Assembly (NCBI GenBank): GCA_965224595.1
Contig: OZ245058.1
Location: 2,294,001 to 2,358,000, forward strand
Direction of reading: 5' to 3'
Length of the DNA stretch: 64,000 nt
Origin: Aliivibrio_A sp016764915
Lineage (GTDB): Bacteria > Pseudomonadota > Gammaproteobacteria > Enterobacterales > Vibrionaceae
Shown here: positions 33,916 to 43,263 of the stretch, piece after piece
How the letters are laid out: each line of letters opens with the position of its first letter
How positions within the stretch are numbered: position 1 is the first letter of the stretch
Position numbers and translations under genes: made by a program
The notes under the pieces: generated by a model
The model's input: the letters and a program-made list of their open reading frames with translations, nothing else
What the model was told of the DNA's origin: nothing
Database searches by the model: none

Positions 33916-34365
33916 CTAAATAACCTCAATCGTGTAGGTCTCAGCGTTGTTGATGAGCGTATCAATCGCTCTGCGATACGACACTAAGCAGTGGCTTGCT
34001 TTTTGGCTCATGGCTTCCTGGCGCTCCGCCGCCTCTTTGGTGGCGTCACTGCTGATTTGATTGCCAATAATAAGGTGCGCTGCTTGAGAAAATACCGCTT
34101 GTTTGTACAAGGTGTCGCCGCTCACCTTATCTCCATAACGCGATTGAGAGAGCGCGGCAAGAGAGCCAAACGAGGTGACGATACCCAATAACTCTTGATT
34201 AACGGTTATCCTGGCAATGGTCGTTTGATGCAGCAGACTTGCTTCACTTTCATTGCTCAAAAAATGAAACAACGCTTGAAATTCTGCGATAGTAAGCTCT
34301 GGGTACAATGCGGTTGCCTCAAGCACCGCGCCATACACCTCATCTTTATTGCCGACAAATTCCAT
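33916..34365 (-). CDS. Head completion protein (P2 gpL-like)
   Basis: About 149 residues from the ATG at 34365 (MEFVGNKDEV), with AAGG eight bases before; an upstream ATG at 34407 is less likely. The central ELTIAEFQALFHF, the YKQAVFSQAAHLIIGN segment and the ending YRRAIDTLINNAETYTIEVI match the gpL family (PF05926), which caps filled heads. It lies immediately after the capsid gene because gpM has moved elsewhere. Confidence 0.78.
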   Translation of the reverse strand: MEFVGNKDEVYGAVLEATALYPELTIAEFQALFHFLSNESEASLLHQTTIARITVNQELLGIVTSFGSLAALSQSRYGDKVSGDTLYKQAVFSQAAHLIIGNQISSDATKEAAERQEAMSQKASHCLVSYRRAIDTLINNAETYTIEVI

Positions 34366-34477
34366 GATAAAAACCTTAAGGGAATGCAGGCTAAACGCAG
34401 GTAGCAATACGTAAAGACAGTGTCTCTTTTATGACTAACTGCGAGCGCCTGCATGGGGTGTGTTTATGTTCGCAAAG

Positions 34478-35548
34478 TTATACCCACGCGCCGTTTATCC
34501 ACAATTTTACGTTATCAAACTCAATGGCCGCCGCCTTGCCTAAGTCTTCAATCACATAAGCCATGTTCATGGATTCGAAGTTTTCAAGCTGATCTAATGC
34601 GTCGTTCTTCTTACCCACTGAGCGGCGAATGGAGCCCTCTTGGATGTAAATCGACAAGTTCTTAAAGCTGGTCACAAGAATGCCCGTTGGCGGGAATGAC
34701 GCAACAGAGAACGCGGGAAGACCGCCATAAGTGCCAATCACCTGCTTATCTTCAATGCGTGACTTCTCGCTTGGCGTATTGCCTTGAGCGGCGTAAAACT
34801 TAGCTTTGTCGTAAGAGAGTAAATCGCTGCCAATAATGGCGACTAAATCAGAGGCGTTAGCGCAAACATCGCTGAGCATCCCTTTGACGTTCATCACCGC
34901 CAGATCAAGATTGATGAAATCACCAAGACCGGCGCCAGTGCCATCTTCTGCGACAATTTCTCCTTCACCGATGCGGATTTCGCCAGTAGTCGCACCCTCA
35001 ACCAGCATCGCATCAGAATTGTGATCGCGAATGGCTTGTTGCCAACCTTTATTTACGTCTTCGCCATTTGGATTGGTTGCCGCGTTCGTATTGGATTCAC
35101 AAGCCGTGCCATAAAATCCGATGGTGATCTTGTTGACATCAATTTGCTGCCTAGTTTGACCAGCAATGATTTTATCAAAGATTTTCAGATGCGCGTACGC
35201 ATCCAGTTGGTCGTAACGAATGGCGGAATCAAAGTTGGTTTGCACGCACTTATAGCTCATGGCGTCCATGTCATAAACAGGTTTGGGTTTACGCTCAGTG
35301 CCATTTTTGGTGTTGGTTCGACTGGCTATCATGCCCGTCACGCCAAGACCTAATGCGTCGCCAATCTGGTTAACCACCATCACGATGTTGATTTTCTTCA
35401 GCAGCCAGTTACTTTCGCGCATTTTAGCCACGATTTTTTGAGACGCTGCCGGGTTTACGTTGAATTTTTCAGTGGCGTCGCTGACACCGTGTTGCTTTGC
35501 AATGGCCGCCGTGTAGGCCGCCACTCTTCTTTTGGTTACTTCTTTCAT
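34478..35548 (-). CDS. Major capsid protein (P2 gpN-like)
   Basis: 356 residues. Typical gpN sequence: YTAAIAKQHGVSDATEKFNVNPAASQKIVAKMRESNWLLKKINI at the N-terminus, then VNKGWQQAIRDHN and GIGSDLLSYDKAKFY-like segments. The length equals P2 gpN (357). HK97-fold shell protein. The first ~30 residues probably are trimmed by the scaffold protease, as in P2. Confidence 0.93.
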   Translation of the reverse strand: MKEVTKRRVAAYTAAIAKQHGVSDATEKFNVNPAASQKIVAKMRESNWLLKKINIVMVVNQIGDALGLGVTGMIASRTNTKNGTERKPKPVYDMDAMSYKCVQTNFDSAIRYDQLDAYAHLKIFDKIIAGQTRQQIDVNKITIGFYGTACESNTNAATNPNGEDVNKGWQQAIRDHNSDAMLVEGATTGEIRIGEGEIVAEDGTGAGLGDFINLDLAVMNVKGMLSDVCANASDLVAIIGSDLLSYDKAKFYAAQGNTPSEKSRIEDKQVIGTYGGLPAFSVASFPPTGILVTSFKNLSIYIQEGSIRRSVGKKNDALDQLENFESMNMAYVIEDLGKAAAIEFDNVKLWINGAWV

Positions 35549-35596
35549 GATAAAAACTCGATTGATTAATGGGTTAACGGTGAATATTTTGACCCG

Positions 35597-36442
35597 TTAC
35601 AGGTAATCGGCGAGCTCGCCATCAACGCCCGCTAATGCTCGGTCTGTTTCATCGGTGATGCTGCCAAGCTTTGTGACTACGTCATCAAACTTTGCGCTCA
35701 GCGCGTCCACCTTGCCAGACAGCTCACTCGTATCCGTTGACGCGGTATTATCTGTTTGGGTAGCCACAGTGGTTGCGGGCGTGGCGCTCATGCCTTCGAT
35801 GGCTGCGGTGAGCTTTACAAGACCTGCGCCTAATACGCTAAGCTGCTCAGATTGCTCCGCGAGCATCGTTTTGGTTTCTTTATCCATGGTGTCTTCTTCC
35901 TGTTTGGGTGAGGTTGATTGGGTGGAGGGTGCAGCGTTTGCGCTGAGCATCTGTTTAATGCGCGCTAAAATCCCATGAGAGCCCTGCGCATCGTCCTTAG
36001 TTTCTAAAAAATCAAGACCCACTGTCGCGCCGGTACTAAATAGCGTTCGACCTTTATCTTGTGAGTCTGCAGATAAATGTATTTGTGTAGTGCCGAGCGA
36101 GGCGGGCTCATCGGTCAGAGCGAGCCCTGATAAATAGCTTTTTCCCGTATCTGCAAAATTTGGGGTAATTTCGCATGAGGTGTGCAGCATTTGCCCACGC
36201 TCAATGGTATCCAGCAGTAGTGAGTTGGGTTTTAATACCGCCCACAACTCATTGTCTCGCTTTTCAACCGACAGCACCGAGCCAAACTTTTGCCCCCATG
36301 ACCAGTGCTCTTCATTGATGCGTGCGGTGTAGGTTGATGGGGAGTAAGTTTGGGCAATGTCATCGATGACGCTCTGCTCGATATGACGGCCATCAATGGT
36401 AGGGCCTGCGGTCAAAACACAAATGGCCTCGGATTGAAACAT
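35597..36442 (-). CDS. Capsid scaffold/protease (P2 gpO-like)
   Basis: 281 residues. The N-terminal half is the GpO serine protease: RINEEHWSW (His), and YLSGLALTDEPASLG carrying the catalytic Ser region. The second half is a Q/E/S/T-rich linker and helical scaffold tail (from about 165). It directs shell assembly and cleaves gpN, gpQ and itself. First gene of the leftward late operon, 69 bases from the shared palindrome. Confidence 0.9.
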   Translation of the reverse strand: MFQSEAICVLTAGPTIDGRHIEQSVIDDIAQTYSPSTYTARINEEHWSWGQKFGSVLSVEKRDNELWAVLKPNSLLLDTIERGQMLHTSCEITPNFADTGKSYLSGLALTDEPASLGTTQIHLSADSQDKGRTLFSTGATVGLDFLETKDDAQGSHGILARIKQMLSANAAPSTQSTSPKQEEDTMDKETKTMLAEQSEQLSVLGAGLVKLTAAIEGMSATPATTVATQTDNTASTDTSELSGKVDALSAKFDDVVTKLGSITDETDRALAGVDGELADYL

Positions 36443-36510
36443 GCAGCGTATCTCCTGTATTTGGTCATCGTAATTTAGCGAAAATCAGCCCCACTTTGTA
36501 TTGATGCCTC

Positions 36511-36531
36511 TTCTATATCATCGATATAGAA
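36511..36531. promoter_or_regulatory. Palindromic late-gene operator, copy 1
   Basis: TTCTATATC, three bases, GATATAGAA: a near-perfect 21-bp palindrome midway between the divergent O and P operons. A second copy with the same spacing and the same upstream TTGTAT-x-GATG lies at 45816-45836 before the lysis operon. Position about 45-50 bases before possible -10 elements fits an Ogr/Delta-type activator site, though it is not the P2 TGT-N12-ACA box. Confidence 0.65.
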
Positions 36532-36576
36532 TCAGAATGAGCTGAGAGTCATGCGGCGCTGTTGCACACTTTAGCC

Positions 36577-38334
36577 ATGAAAATGACTCCCCCTGCGCAA
36601 CCAGAAGCGCCTATCTACACCCAAACCCAAACCACTGCGCTTGGGTATTACCTGCGCCAGTACAAAACTGATGAAATATCAACGCAGCTTGGCGTGAGCG
36701 CCCGGGTTATTCAGCAATGGGTAACCCGATTTGGCTGGAAGAGCATGCGCGATGATGCGCCGGTTGAGCTGATGCTCAGGCAGCGCATCGCGTATTTGTT
36801 GTGGGTTGATAAAAAGCACGCCTCGCAGCTCAAAGAATTAGAGTTGTTGCTTGAGCAAAAGCGCAAACGAGACAGCAATATTGAGCGCAAAAAGAAATCC
36901 GGCAACGGTCATTCAGGTAAGACGCTGGGCAGGCCGACCAATAAAGTTAAAAATGACGTTTCAGGCATTACCAAAGAGATGTTGACGGACTTTTTTGAGA
37001 ATAAATACTTCCAATACCAGCAAGATATCCATGGTCATAAAAACAATGAAGAGATCAATGAGGTGCGCTTTTATCTCAAATCACGCCAGATTGGCCTGAG
37101 TGATTATTTCTCGTTTGAAGCGTTTGAGGACGCGGTACTTAATGGCGAAAATCAGATATTTATTTCGGCCTCGCGCAAGCAAGCGGAAATATTCAAAAAC
37201 TACATCCGCAAATTTGCGTTAGCGATTGGGGATGTAGAGTTAAAAGGCAAAGACAGCATCATATTAAGCAATGGCGCTGAGCTTCATTTCATGTCCACCA
37301 ACGTTTTTACTAGCCAGGGCTTTAATGGCCACATGTATTACGATGAGGTGTTTTGGATCCCAGGCTTCCAAAAGCTGGACGATTACGCGGGCGGCATGTC
37401 AATTCAAGCCAAGTACCGCACCACCTATTTATCCACCGCCTCGAGCACCGCTCATGAAGCCTATCCGAAATGGTCAGGACTCAAAGAGCTCAGCATTGAT
37501 ATCACTCATAAAGGACTCAAAGATGGCGCTCTGGGCGCAGATGGTATTTTCCGTCAAATCATCACTGTGGACGATGCGATTGAGCGCGGCGCAACCTTCT
37601 TTAATATGGATAAGTTGCGCCGCAAGTACCCCGATAAAGCGGTATTTGATAACCTGCTGCGCTGCATATTCTTAGACGATAAATTCTCGTTCTTTAACAT
37701 TAAAGCGCTGCTGGGGTGCAAAACCGACACCTCGAAATGGAAAGGGGTGGACTTTGACGCGCTCAATCCAGTCGGGAGTCTTGAGGTGTTGGTGGGTTAC
37801 GATCCACGCGGGGGCGGCCAGGGGGAGAACTCCGATGATGCGGGCCTGATTGTTTCTTTAAAACCAGCCCGCAAAGGCGGGGTATTTCGACTGATTGAGC
37901 GCATTCGATTAAAGGGCTCAAGCTATGAGGCTCAGGCCAAAGTGATTGAGGGCGTCACAAAGAAATACAACGTGGTGCATCTTGAAATGGACACTACAGG
38001 GGTAGGCTCAGCTGTAGCGGAGCTGGTAAGAAAGTTCTATCCCGCCATGATTGGGGTGGATTACTCGCCTGAGATGAAACGTGTCATGGCGTACAAAGCA
38101 CGCGAAATCATCAATGCGGGCCGTCTTCAGTTTGATGATGAATGGGACGACTTAGTGCACTCCTTTTTGATGATACGCCAAAAAACGACTGACAAAAGCA
38201 ACCAGATCACCTTTGTCTCCACGCGCAGCAAAGTGGGCTCTCACGCCGATTTAGCCTGGGCGGCTATGCATGTGCTCCACTGGGAGCCCATTGATATTTT
38301 ACGCGACGACGCGCCATCCATTGCCTTTTTATAA
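36577..38334 (+). CDS. Terminase large subunit (P2 gpP-like ATPase)
   Basis: About 585 residues. It begins with a helix-turn-helix-like region (LGYYLRQYKTDEISTQLGVSARVIQQWVTRFGW), followed by the terminase ATPase (FYLKSRQIGLSDYFSFEAFEDAVLNGENQIFISASRKQAEIFK, and DEVFWIP as Walker B) and a C-terminal nuclease-like domain (VGYDPRGGGQG..DDAGLIVSL). It drives DNA packaging with gpM. I place the start at the ATG at 36577; an in-frame TTG at 36562 is possible. Divergent from gpO. Confidence 0.92.
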   Translation: MKMTPPAQPEAPIYTQTQTTALGYYLRQYKTDEISTQLGVSARVIQQWVTRFGWKSMRDDAPVELMLRQRIAYLLWVDKKHASQLKELELLLEQKRKRDSNIERKKKSGNGHSGKTLGRPTNKVKNDVSGITKEMLTDFFENKYFQYQQDIHGHKNNEEINEVRFYLKSRQIGLSDYFSFEAFEDAVLNGENQIFISASRKQAEIFKNYIRKFALAIGDVELKGKDSIILSNGAELHFMSTNVFTSQGFNGHMYYDEVFWIPGFQKLDDYAGGMSIQAKYRTTYLSTASSTAHEAYPKWSGLKELSIDITHKGLKDGALGADGIFRQIITVDDAIERGATFFNMDKLRRKYPDKAVFDNLLRCIFLDDKFSFFNIKALLGCKTDTSKWKGVDFDALNPVGSLEVLVGYDPRGGGQGENSDDAGLIVSLKPARKGGVFRLIERIRLKGSSYEAQAKVIEGVTKKYNVVHLEMDTTGVGSAVAELVRKFYPAMIGVDYSPEMKRVMAYKAREIINAGRLQFDDEWDDLVHSFLMIRQKTTDKSNQITFVSTRSKVGSHADLAWAAMHVLHWEPIDILRDDAPSIAFL

Positions 38335-38345
38335 GAGAGAGTATT

Positions 38346-39326
38346 TTGATAGAGTTTTCAACCCCAGAAAGCGTCATGAACTGCGACATCCTCAGCTACA
38401 TGGAGGTGGCACTCATTGATGGATTGTATGAGCCGCCTATCCCCCTGGATACATTGGCAAAAGCGGTGCGCGCCAATCCCATGCATGGCTCGGCGCTGTA
38501 TGTAAAAGGCAATATGGCCTCAAGCTCAACCAAACTCACGGAGCAACTAAAACGCCGTGACTATAAACGCTTTCTGGCCGATTATTTAACCTTTGGTAAT
38601 GGCTACTTACTGATTGTTCGTAATGCACTGGGCGTGATTGATAGCATTAAACATCTGCCTGCGCTGTTCATGCGGCGCTGCGAGAACGTTGATAGATACA
38701 CTTACAAACCCAGCCAAATCAGTGACGATGGCCGCATTGATTACAAAGTAGGACAGGTCTTTCATCTTGGCGAGTACGATGTATGCCAGGAGATCTACGG
38801 CCTGCCACAATACATTGGCGCGTTAAGCTCCATTTGGCTCAATGAAGACGCTACGTTGTTTCGCCGTAAGTATTACAACAACGGTTCTCATGCCGGTTAT
38901 CTGTTTTACATGAACGATTCAAACCTGACCGAAACGCAAGAGGATGAAATCAAGAAAAAATTACAGCAAGCAGGCGGACTTGGCGCGTTTAAGAATATCT
39001 TTGTTAACGCTAAGGGCAGAGAAAGTAAAGCGCCAGAGCTTACCCCCATTGGCCAGGTTGAGGCTAAAGACGGATTTAAGAACGTAAAAAGCATGACCAC
39101 CAATGATGTACTGGCCAGCCATCGCATCCCGCTTGATTTAATGAGCATTGTGCGTGAGGGCTTTAGTGTCAGTAGTGATTTAAACAAAGTGGATCGTGTT
39201 TTTTACAAAAATGAGTTGGTACCGCTATTGGAATCGGTATGCGAGCTCAATGAATTCACAGGCCAAAAGGTGGTTACAATCAATGAATATGCAGATTTAG
39301 ATACCGAGCATGATGACAACTCGTGA
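38346..39326 (+). CDS. Portal protein (P2 gpQ-like)
   Basis: 326 residues, PBSX/P2 portal family. LYVKGNMASSSTKLTEQLKRRDYKRFLADYLTFGNGYL, VFHLGEYDVCQEIYGLPQYIGAL, YNNGSHAGYLFYMNDSNLTETQEDEIKKKLQ and LASHRIPLDLMSIV are all diagnostic. It forms the dodecameric DNA entry pore. The start codon appears to be TTG at 38346 after AGAGAGAG, 11 bases past gpP. Confidence 0.92.
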   Translation: MIEFSTPESVMNCDILSYMEVALIDGLYEPPIPLDTLAKAVRANPMHGSALYVKGNMASSSTKLTEQLKRRDYKRFLADYLTFGNGYLLIVRNALGVIDSIKHLPALFMRRCENVDRYTYKPSQISDDGRIDYKVGQVFHLGEYDVCQEIYGLPQYIGALSSIWLNEDATLFRRKYYNNGSHAGYLFYMNDSNLTETQEDEIKKKLQQAGGLGAFKNIFVNAKGRESKAPELTPIGQVEAKDGFKNVKSMTTNDVLASHRIPLDLMSIVREGFSVSSDLNKVDRVFYKNELVPLLESVCELNEFTGQKVVTINEYADLDTEHDDNS

Positions 39327-39721
39327 CATGATTCTGTTAGAGCGTTATCCATCAGCGCTCATACAACACCATCAGATCTAACAAACCCCACCAAAATCAC
39401 TTTTGGACAAAAGCTTGCTAGAGTTATTGTACTAGTCGATAGTAATACACATTAGATTTTGTAGGGGTAGTGAAGGAATCTAACGAATGCCCTCACTCCA
39501 TGACAATCACATGTGTTACCCGCAGTGGTTTAACCTTTTAATTTGTGGCCAAATTAACTATTTCACTACACCACGTCACAGACTATTGGGATATTTGCAT
39601 CATGCCGCCCATACTGCCACAAATAATTGTTTTAAATGAAAAAATGGACACTAAACATTAAGATCCCCCTCATCATACCCTATGGATTGTGTGTGGAGGA
39701 TAATATACAGGGAAGAATAAA
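39327..39721. other. Noncoding gap after the portal gene, candidate cos region
   Basis: About 395 bases with no credible gene, between the convergent portal gene and the HNH gene. In P2-type phages cos lies just beyond Q. The presence of gpM, gpP and gpQ homologues implies cos packaging. GGGGTAGTGAAGG and GCCCTCACTCC (about 39462-39500) are partially complementary, but I cannot define the cut site. Confidence 0.35.
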
Positions 39722-40426
39722 TTAAATAACACTGTTTTTAGGGGCTGATTGTAGGTCTTTTAAATAAAACACCCTAGTAGTTGTAAAAGAATTACTCTTA
39801 CCTTCTTTGATTGATAGTTCAAGATTAATAAACTTCTCCATTTCAACATCTTTACCTAAAAGTACAGTTGTTTGCTCTAGAATATGTAATATTAATTCTC
39901 CTCGTTCTCTGGTTAAACGAGAGCTATTTAAGTTAAGCCTATTTATAGTATATAAGGCCTTTGCTTTTTCGTCGCGAGTTAAGGAATCTAGAGGAGCAAT
40001 TTCACCATCTACCTCATACTGAAAGAAATTTTCACACTGAGTTTTACTTGGATCGATAAATAGATTTTCGCAAAAGTTATCATCTTTAAAATGACCACAA
40101 CATAATGACGTTCTATCAATATTATTTTTTTGGAGTTCACTCTTATCAGTGAAACAAGAAAGCAATAAATTTTTATAATCGAATGTTTTTGAAGGTTTTT
40201 TAGATTTAGGTTCTATATGTTCTATATGATAGCCCACGTGTCCATCATGTCTCATCAATTCTATTTCACAATAAGGACAGATATGATACTGGGCAGAAAG
40301 AAGATTTTCTTGTATTTTTCTTTTGTATGAGTATTTTTTCCAGTCATTTTTATGATTATTAACAGGCTTTGCATACCTATTCTCTAAATGATCAGGCCAA
40401 ATATCTAAATGTGTAAAAGATTTCAT
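39722..40426 (-). CDS. ptuB: Retron effector: HNH endonuclease (PtuB-like, TIGR02646-type)
   Basis: 234 residues. CPYCEIE (about 50-56) and HIEHIEPKS with a later LCCGHFKDD make a Zn-finger HNH nuclease; the E-H of EHIEPKS should be at the active site. It is the PtuB partner of the ATPase gene six bases upstream. In type I-A retrons (Ec78/Eco7-like) the RT-msDNA complex restrains a PtuA-PtuB effector that is unleashed on phage infection; the PtuB nuclease of Septu cuts nucleic acid. Symbol given by analogy. Confidence 0.85.
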   Translation of the reverse strand: MKSFTHLDIWPDHLENRYAKPVNNHKNDWKKYSYKRKIQENLLSAQYHICPYCEIELMRHDGHVGYHIEHIEPKSKKPSKTFDYKNLLLSCFTDKSELQKNNIDRTSLCCGHFKDDNFCENLFIDPSKTQCENFFQYEVDGEIAPLDSLTRDEKAKALYTINRLNLNSSRLTRERGELILHILEQTTVLLGKDVEMEKFINLELSIKEGKSNSFTTTRVFYLKDLQSAPKNSVI

Positions 40427-40432
40427 AGTTTC

Positions 40433-42049
40433 CTACTTCTTAGACCTAATCGCTAAAAACCTATTTATTATCATATCAGCTAAGCGCAACTGACTATTTT
40501 GTAGCCCATAATGTGCATCTAACACTAAGCGCATTTTTTTGCTTTCAGCTGAGTCTATGTCCCCCTTATTAATTAGGCTAATATAGGCTTTCAGTTTTTT
40601 ACTATTTTCATCGATTGGTCTAGAGCTAGTACCCATAATATCTTCAAGCGTGGAGCGACTCTCTTCTCCAAACGATAACGCTCTCGTCTCGTTAATTTTT
40701 CCATCATTTAAAATTCTGATATCTGAACTTTGAACCGTGGTTAATACTTGAGGGCTATGAGTTGTAAGTATAAATTGAATATTAGGAAACACATTTGTCA
40801 AACGAGGAATTATGAGCTGCTGCCAAGACGGATGAAGGTGTAAATCAATTTCATCAATTAACGCTATACCATTACCCTCTAATGGGTTATCTCTTCTAGG
40901 GTTTAATAAAGTCATTCTTCTTGCCATATCTGCCACTAAAGCCAAGAGACTTTTTTCGCCCTGAGACAATTGAAGTACACTTAAAGAAACTCCATTTTTC
41001 TTCATTATTAAATCGAGTGGATTAAGTGATAAATCGAGATCGGAGAAACCTGGAAGAAACTGATAAATAGCTTCTTTAACTATATCAAGGGATTTGTTAG
41101 ACAAATTAGGTGTTTGATGCAACTCTGTAAGCTGTTTATTTAAATCAGCTATTTTATCTTCATACTCAACTGTGAAATGACTTACATGTTCCTTGTCTGC
41201 TGATGCTAAAAGCTGCTGCATGGAAGCTGAATTGAAACGATTTTTCTCAGTTTTAATCGCTGTTTTAATAGCATTTACTTTTGTAGAGTCTAAGCCCTCA
41301 GCTGAAGCGCTCTCTTTAAACCATCGAAAAAACAGTTTAAAATCAGCTTTGCCATTAAGGCTTTTACTATACCCTTGGGATTGGTCCCAAACGTGTGCAT
41401 CTTTTATTTCATCAGACTTTTCAATATCTTTAGTTGTTGTTTCGTTGGCTCTCTCTACATTATAGCAAGCAATAAGTGGAAAGTTAAAACCATCGCTAAC
41501 GGAGTTTACTTCTTTAAAAATCCTAGAAACTTCATTGAACTCATCAAAAGAACTACTTTTAATCGGCTTTAAGGGTTTATTATTAGATAGCTCACACTGA
41601 AAAGAGTAATCATTTAATTTAAGTCTCGGAATTATTGTGGCTGATTCAGCATTATTGTTATTGTTAATATCAATAACCTCAATAGCATCCCCATTAAAAG
41701 ACCTTGTTGATAGCCTAGAAGAAAAGTGGGTTAATGCTTTTTTTATTGCATCAATAATAGTAGATTTTCCGCTTCCATTATTTCCTACTAATACTGTCAC
41801 ATTCGATTTCTTAGAGAAATTAACCGTTATACTTTCAAAACTTTTAAAGTTTAACAATTTCACCGAAGATAGACTAAAGTTATAGTTAGCTAATTGTCCG
41901 GAACAAATTTTTTTAAATTTATCAGCCTCTTTTGTGTTTTGTTCCACATCGCGACTACCCTTCTGATAGAGCATTGCAACTTTATATGACGCTCTAAATT
42001 GGCCTGCTTCAGACTCTCTGATTAATTTTATTAATTTTCTATTTTTCAT
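40433..42049 (-). CDS. ptuA: Retron effector: ABC-type ATPase (PtuA-like)
   Basis: About 538 residues. A short N-terminal Sel1-like stretch (AGQFRASYKVAMLYQKGSRDVE) precedes the ATPase: Walker A VGNNGSGKST (about 90), signature LSQGEKSLLALVADMARRM, Walker B GIALIDEIDLHLHPSW and H-switch TTHSPQ. It is an OLD/RecF-like ATPase as in Septu PtuA. The ATG at 42049 overlaps the RT 3' end by 11 bases; a GTG nine bases earlier is also possible. Coupled expression with RT and PtuB is expected. Confidence 0.87.
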   Translation of the reverse strand: MKNRKLIKLIRESEAGQFRASYKVAMLYQKGSRDVEQNTKEADKFKKICSGQLANYNFSLSSVKLLNFKSFESITVNFSKKSNVTVLVGNNGSGKSTIIDAIKKALTHFSSRLSTRSFNGDAIEVIDINNNNNAESATIIPRLKLNDYSFQCELSNNKPLKPIKSSSFDEFNEVSRIFKEVNSVSDGFNFPLIACYNVERANETTTKDIEKSDEIKDAHVWDQSQGYSKSLNGKADFKLFFRWFKESASAEGLDSTKVNAIKTAIKTEKNRFNSASMQQLLASADKEHVSHFTVEYEDKIADLNKQLTELHQTPNLSNKSLDIVKEAIYQFLPGFSDLDLSLNPLDLIMKKNGVSLSVLQLSQGEKSLLALVADMARRMTLLNPRRDNPLEGNGIALIDEIDLHLHPSWQQLIIPRLTNVFPNIQFILTTHSPQVLTTVQSSDIRILNDGKINETRALSFGEESRSTLEDIMGTSSRPIDENSKKLKAYISLINKGDIDSAESKKMRLVLDAHYGLQNSQLRLADMIINRFLAIRSKK

Positions 42050-43010
42050 TGGTATCACCAGATTGATAGCTATTAATATCTTCTATTGCTTCAGTGCCAT
42101 ATTTCTTTCTCATCCTTTGTATGAAATCAGGTTCAATATGTACAACAAAAGAAAGTAGGCCTTTTAAGTGGTTAATGTCATCAGAAGAAAGTTTTTTATA
42201 CTTGAACTTATGTATTAATGAAGATATATATCTTTTTCTTTCCCTACCCACTGAAAGTTTATTATTATTGGTAATTGTTATACCTGTAACATGACGATTA
42301 TGAGCCTTTGATGAAAAAATTGTTTTCGATTCATTGAGAACTAGATTGGAACTAAACTCTTCGCGTAATATTTTTTTCAATTCTTTTAATAAAGAAAATA
42401 GCACGTATTTTTTATTAGACGAAAAGGTTAAATCATCAGCATATCGTGAATAATTTATTTCTTTTGACTTGCAAAACTCTTCTATTTTTATATCAAATTG
42501 ATACATGATTAAATTTGATATAAAGGGGGAACTAGGGGCGCCTACGCTTAATCTTAGACGCCCTCCCTCTTTCTTAGACCTATTCCAGAAGAGAAACTGC
42601 TTCATCAAATGTTCATCAAATGGCCAGATAGACACACCCTGATTTTTTAATGCATCAAACAACATTTTCGGTTTAATACTATTAAAGAAATTCTCGAGAT
42701 CTGTCTTAAGTAAAAAGCTTGAGTCACGATGCTTTAATGCATTCGTTTTAATGCTCACGTTTTTGACATAGGCCATAGCTGCCGAGTGGATATTTACATG
42801 GGGAGCAAGAATTTTAACAATTTCCCGTTGAACACTTTTAACTTCAGGTGTTGGTTGAGCAATCACCCTAAAGCCAAAATTTCTTTTGGGTATGTTAAAT
42901 ACTTTGTAATGCTTAGAAGGAGAAGATGCTAATAAAGCATCGAAGTCGAAGTCAAAACTTTCGATATCCAGTTGATTGCGAATCTGTAGTATGCCAAGGC
43001 CTTCTATCAT
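42039..43010 (-). CDS. Retron reverse transcriptase
   Basis: About 323 residues from the ATG at 43010 (MIEGLGILQIRNQL). A longer TTG-initiated frame from 43064 would run through the hairpin at 43045-43072. Retron hallmarks are all present: NAxxH as NALKH, LKTDLENFFNSI (RT motif A), GAPSSPFISNL, the catalytic SRYADDLTFSS and the VTG motif in HVTGITITNNNKLSVGRERKRYI. It synthesises msDNA from the ncRNA encoded just upstream. A stand-alone RT without maturase or endonuclease domains excludes a group II intron. Confidence 0.93.
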   Translation of the reverse strand: MIEGLGILQIRNQLDIESFDFDFDALLASSPSKHYKVFNIPKRNFGFRVIAQPTPEVKSVQREIVKILAPHVNIHSAAMAYVKNVSIKTNALKHRDSSFLLKTDLENFFNSIKPKMLFDALKNQGVSIWPFDEHLMKQFLFWNRSKKEGGRLRLSVGAPSSPFISNLIMYQFDIKIEEFCKSKEINYSRYADDLTFSSNKKYVLFSLLKELKKILREEFSSNLVLNESKTIFSSKAHNRHVTGITITNNNKLSVGRERKRYISSLIHKFKYKKLSSDDINHLKGLLSFVVHIEPDFIQRMRKKYGTEAIEDINSYQSGDTNEK

Positions 43011-43044
43011 AAAAGAAACAATTTTTAATGGTTTAATAGGGGAA

Positions 43045-43072
43045 AGTCGATACTGGAAACCCAATATCGACT
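43045..43072 (-). promoter_or_regulatory. Small hairpin between retron ncRNA and RT start
   Basis: AGTCGATA and TATCGACT pair around a 12-base loop, directly between a2 of the ncRNA and the probable RT ATG. It could be a 3' boundary, a processing signal or a translation control element of the retron transcript. Confidence 0.5.
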
Positions 43073-43077
43073 CTCAG

Positions 43078-43263
43078 TTATCACTCTTTACTAGATGCCG
43101 CGGAAGTAAACTTATGATCCGCAAACGGCTGTGAAGCATGAACAACGTATTGCGGGTCATAAGTTTACTTCCGCAAGACAAATGTGCTCAATAAATTAGA
43201 GTTTGGCGCATCGCCAAACTAGAAAGCCCGAAAGCTTAATCCATATTACGCTAAAGAGTGTAA
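43078..43263 (-). ncRNA. Retron msr-msd ncRNA
   Basis: On the minus strand: a1 TTACACTCTTTA (43252-43263), then AGCG with the likely branching G, msr hairpins (AGCTTTCGGGCTTT near 43220-43235 and GTTTGGCG/CGCCAAAC with a 3-base loop at 43200-43219), then the msd. The msd is a long stem, GCGGAAGTAAACTTATGA paired with TCATAAGTTTACTTCCGC (43100-43117 and 43157-43174), extended by CCGCAA/TTGCGG and a ~25-base loop. It closes with a2 TAAAGAGTGATAA (43078-43090), complementary to a1 with one bulge. This is the complete retron template architecture. Confidence 0.88.
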
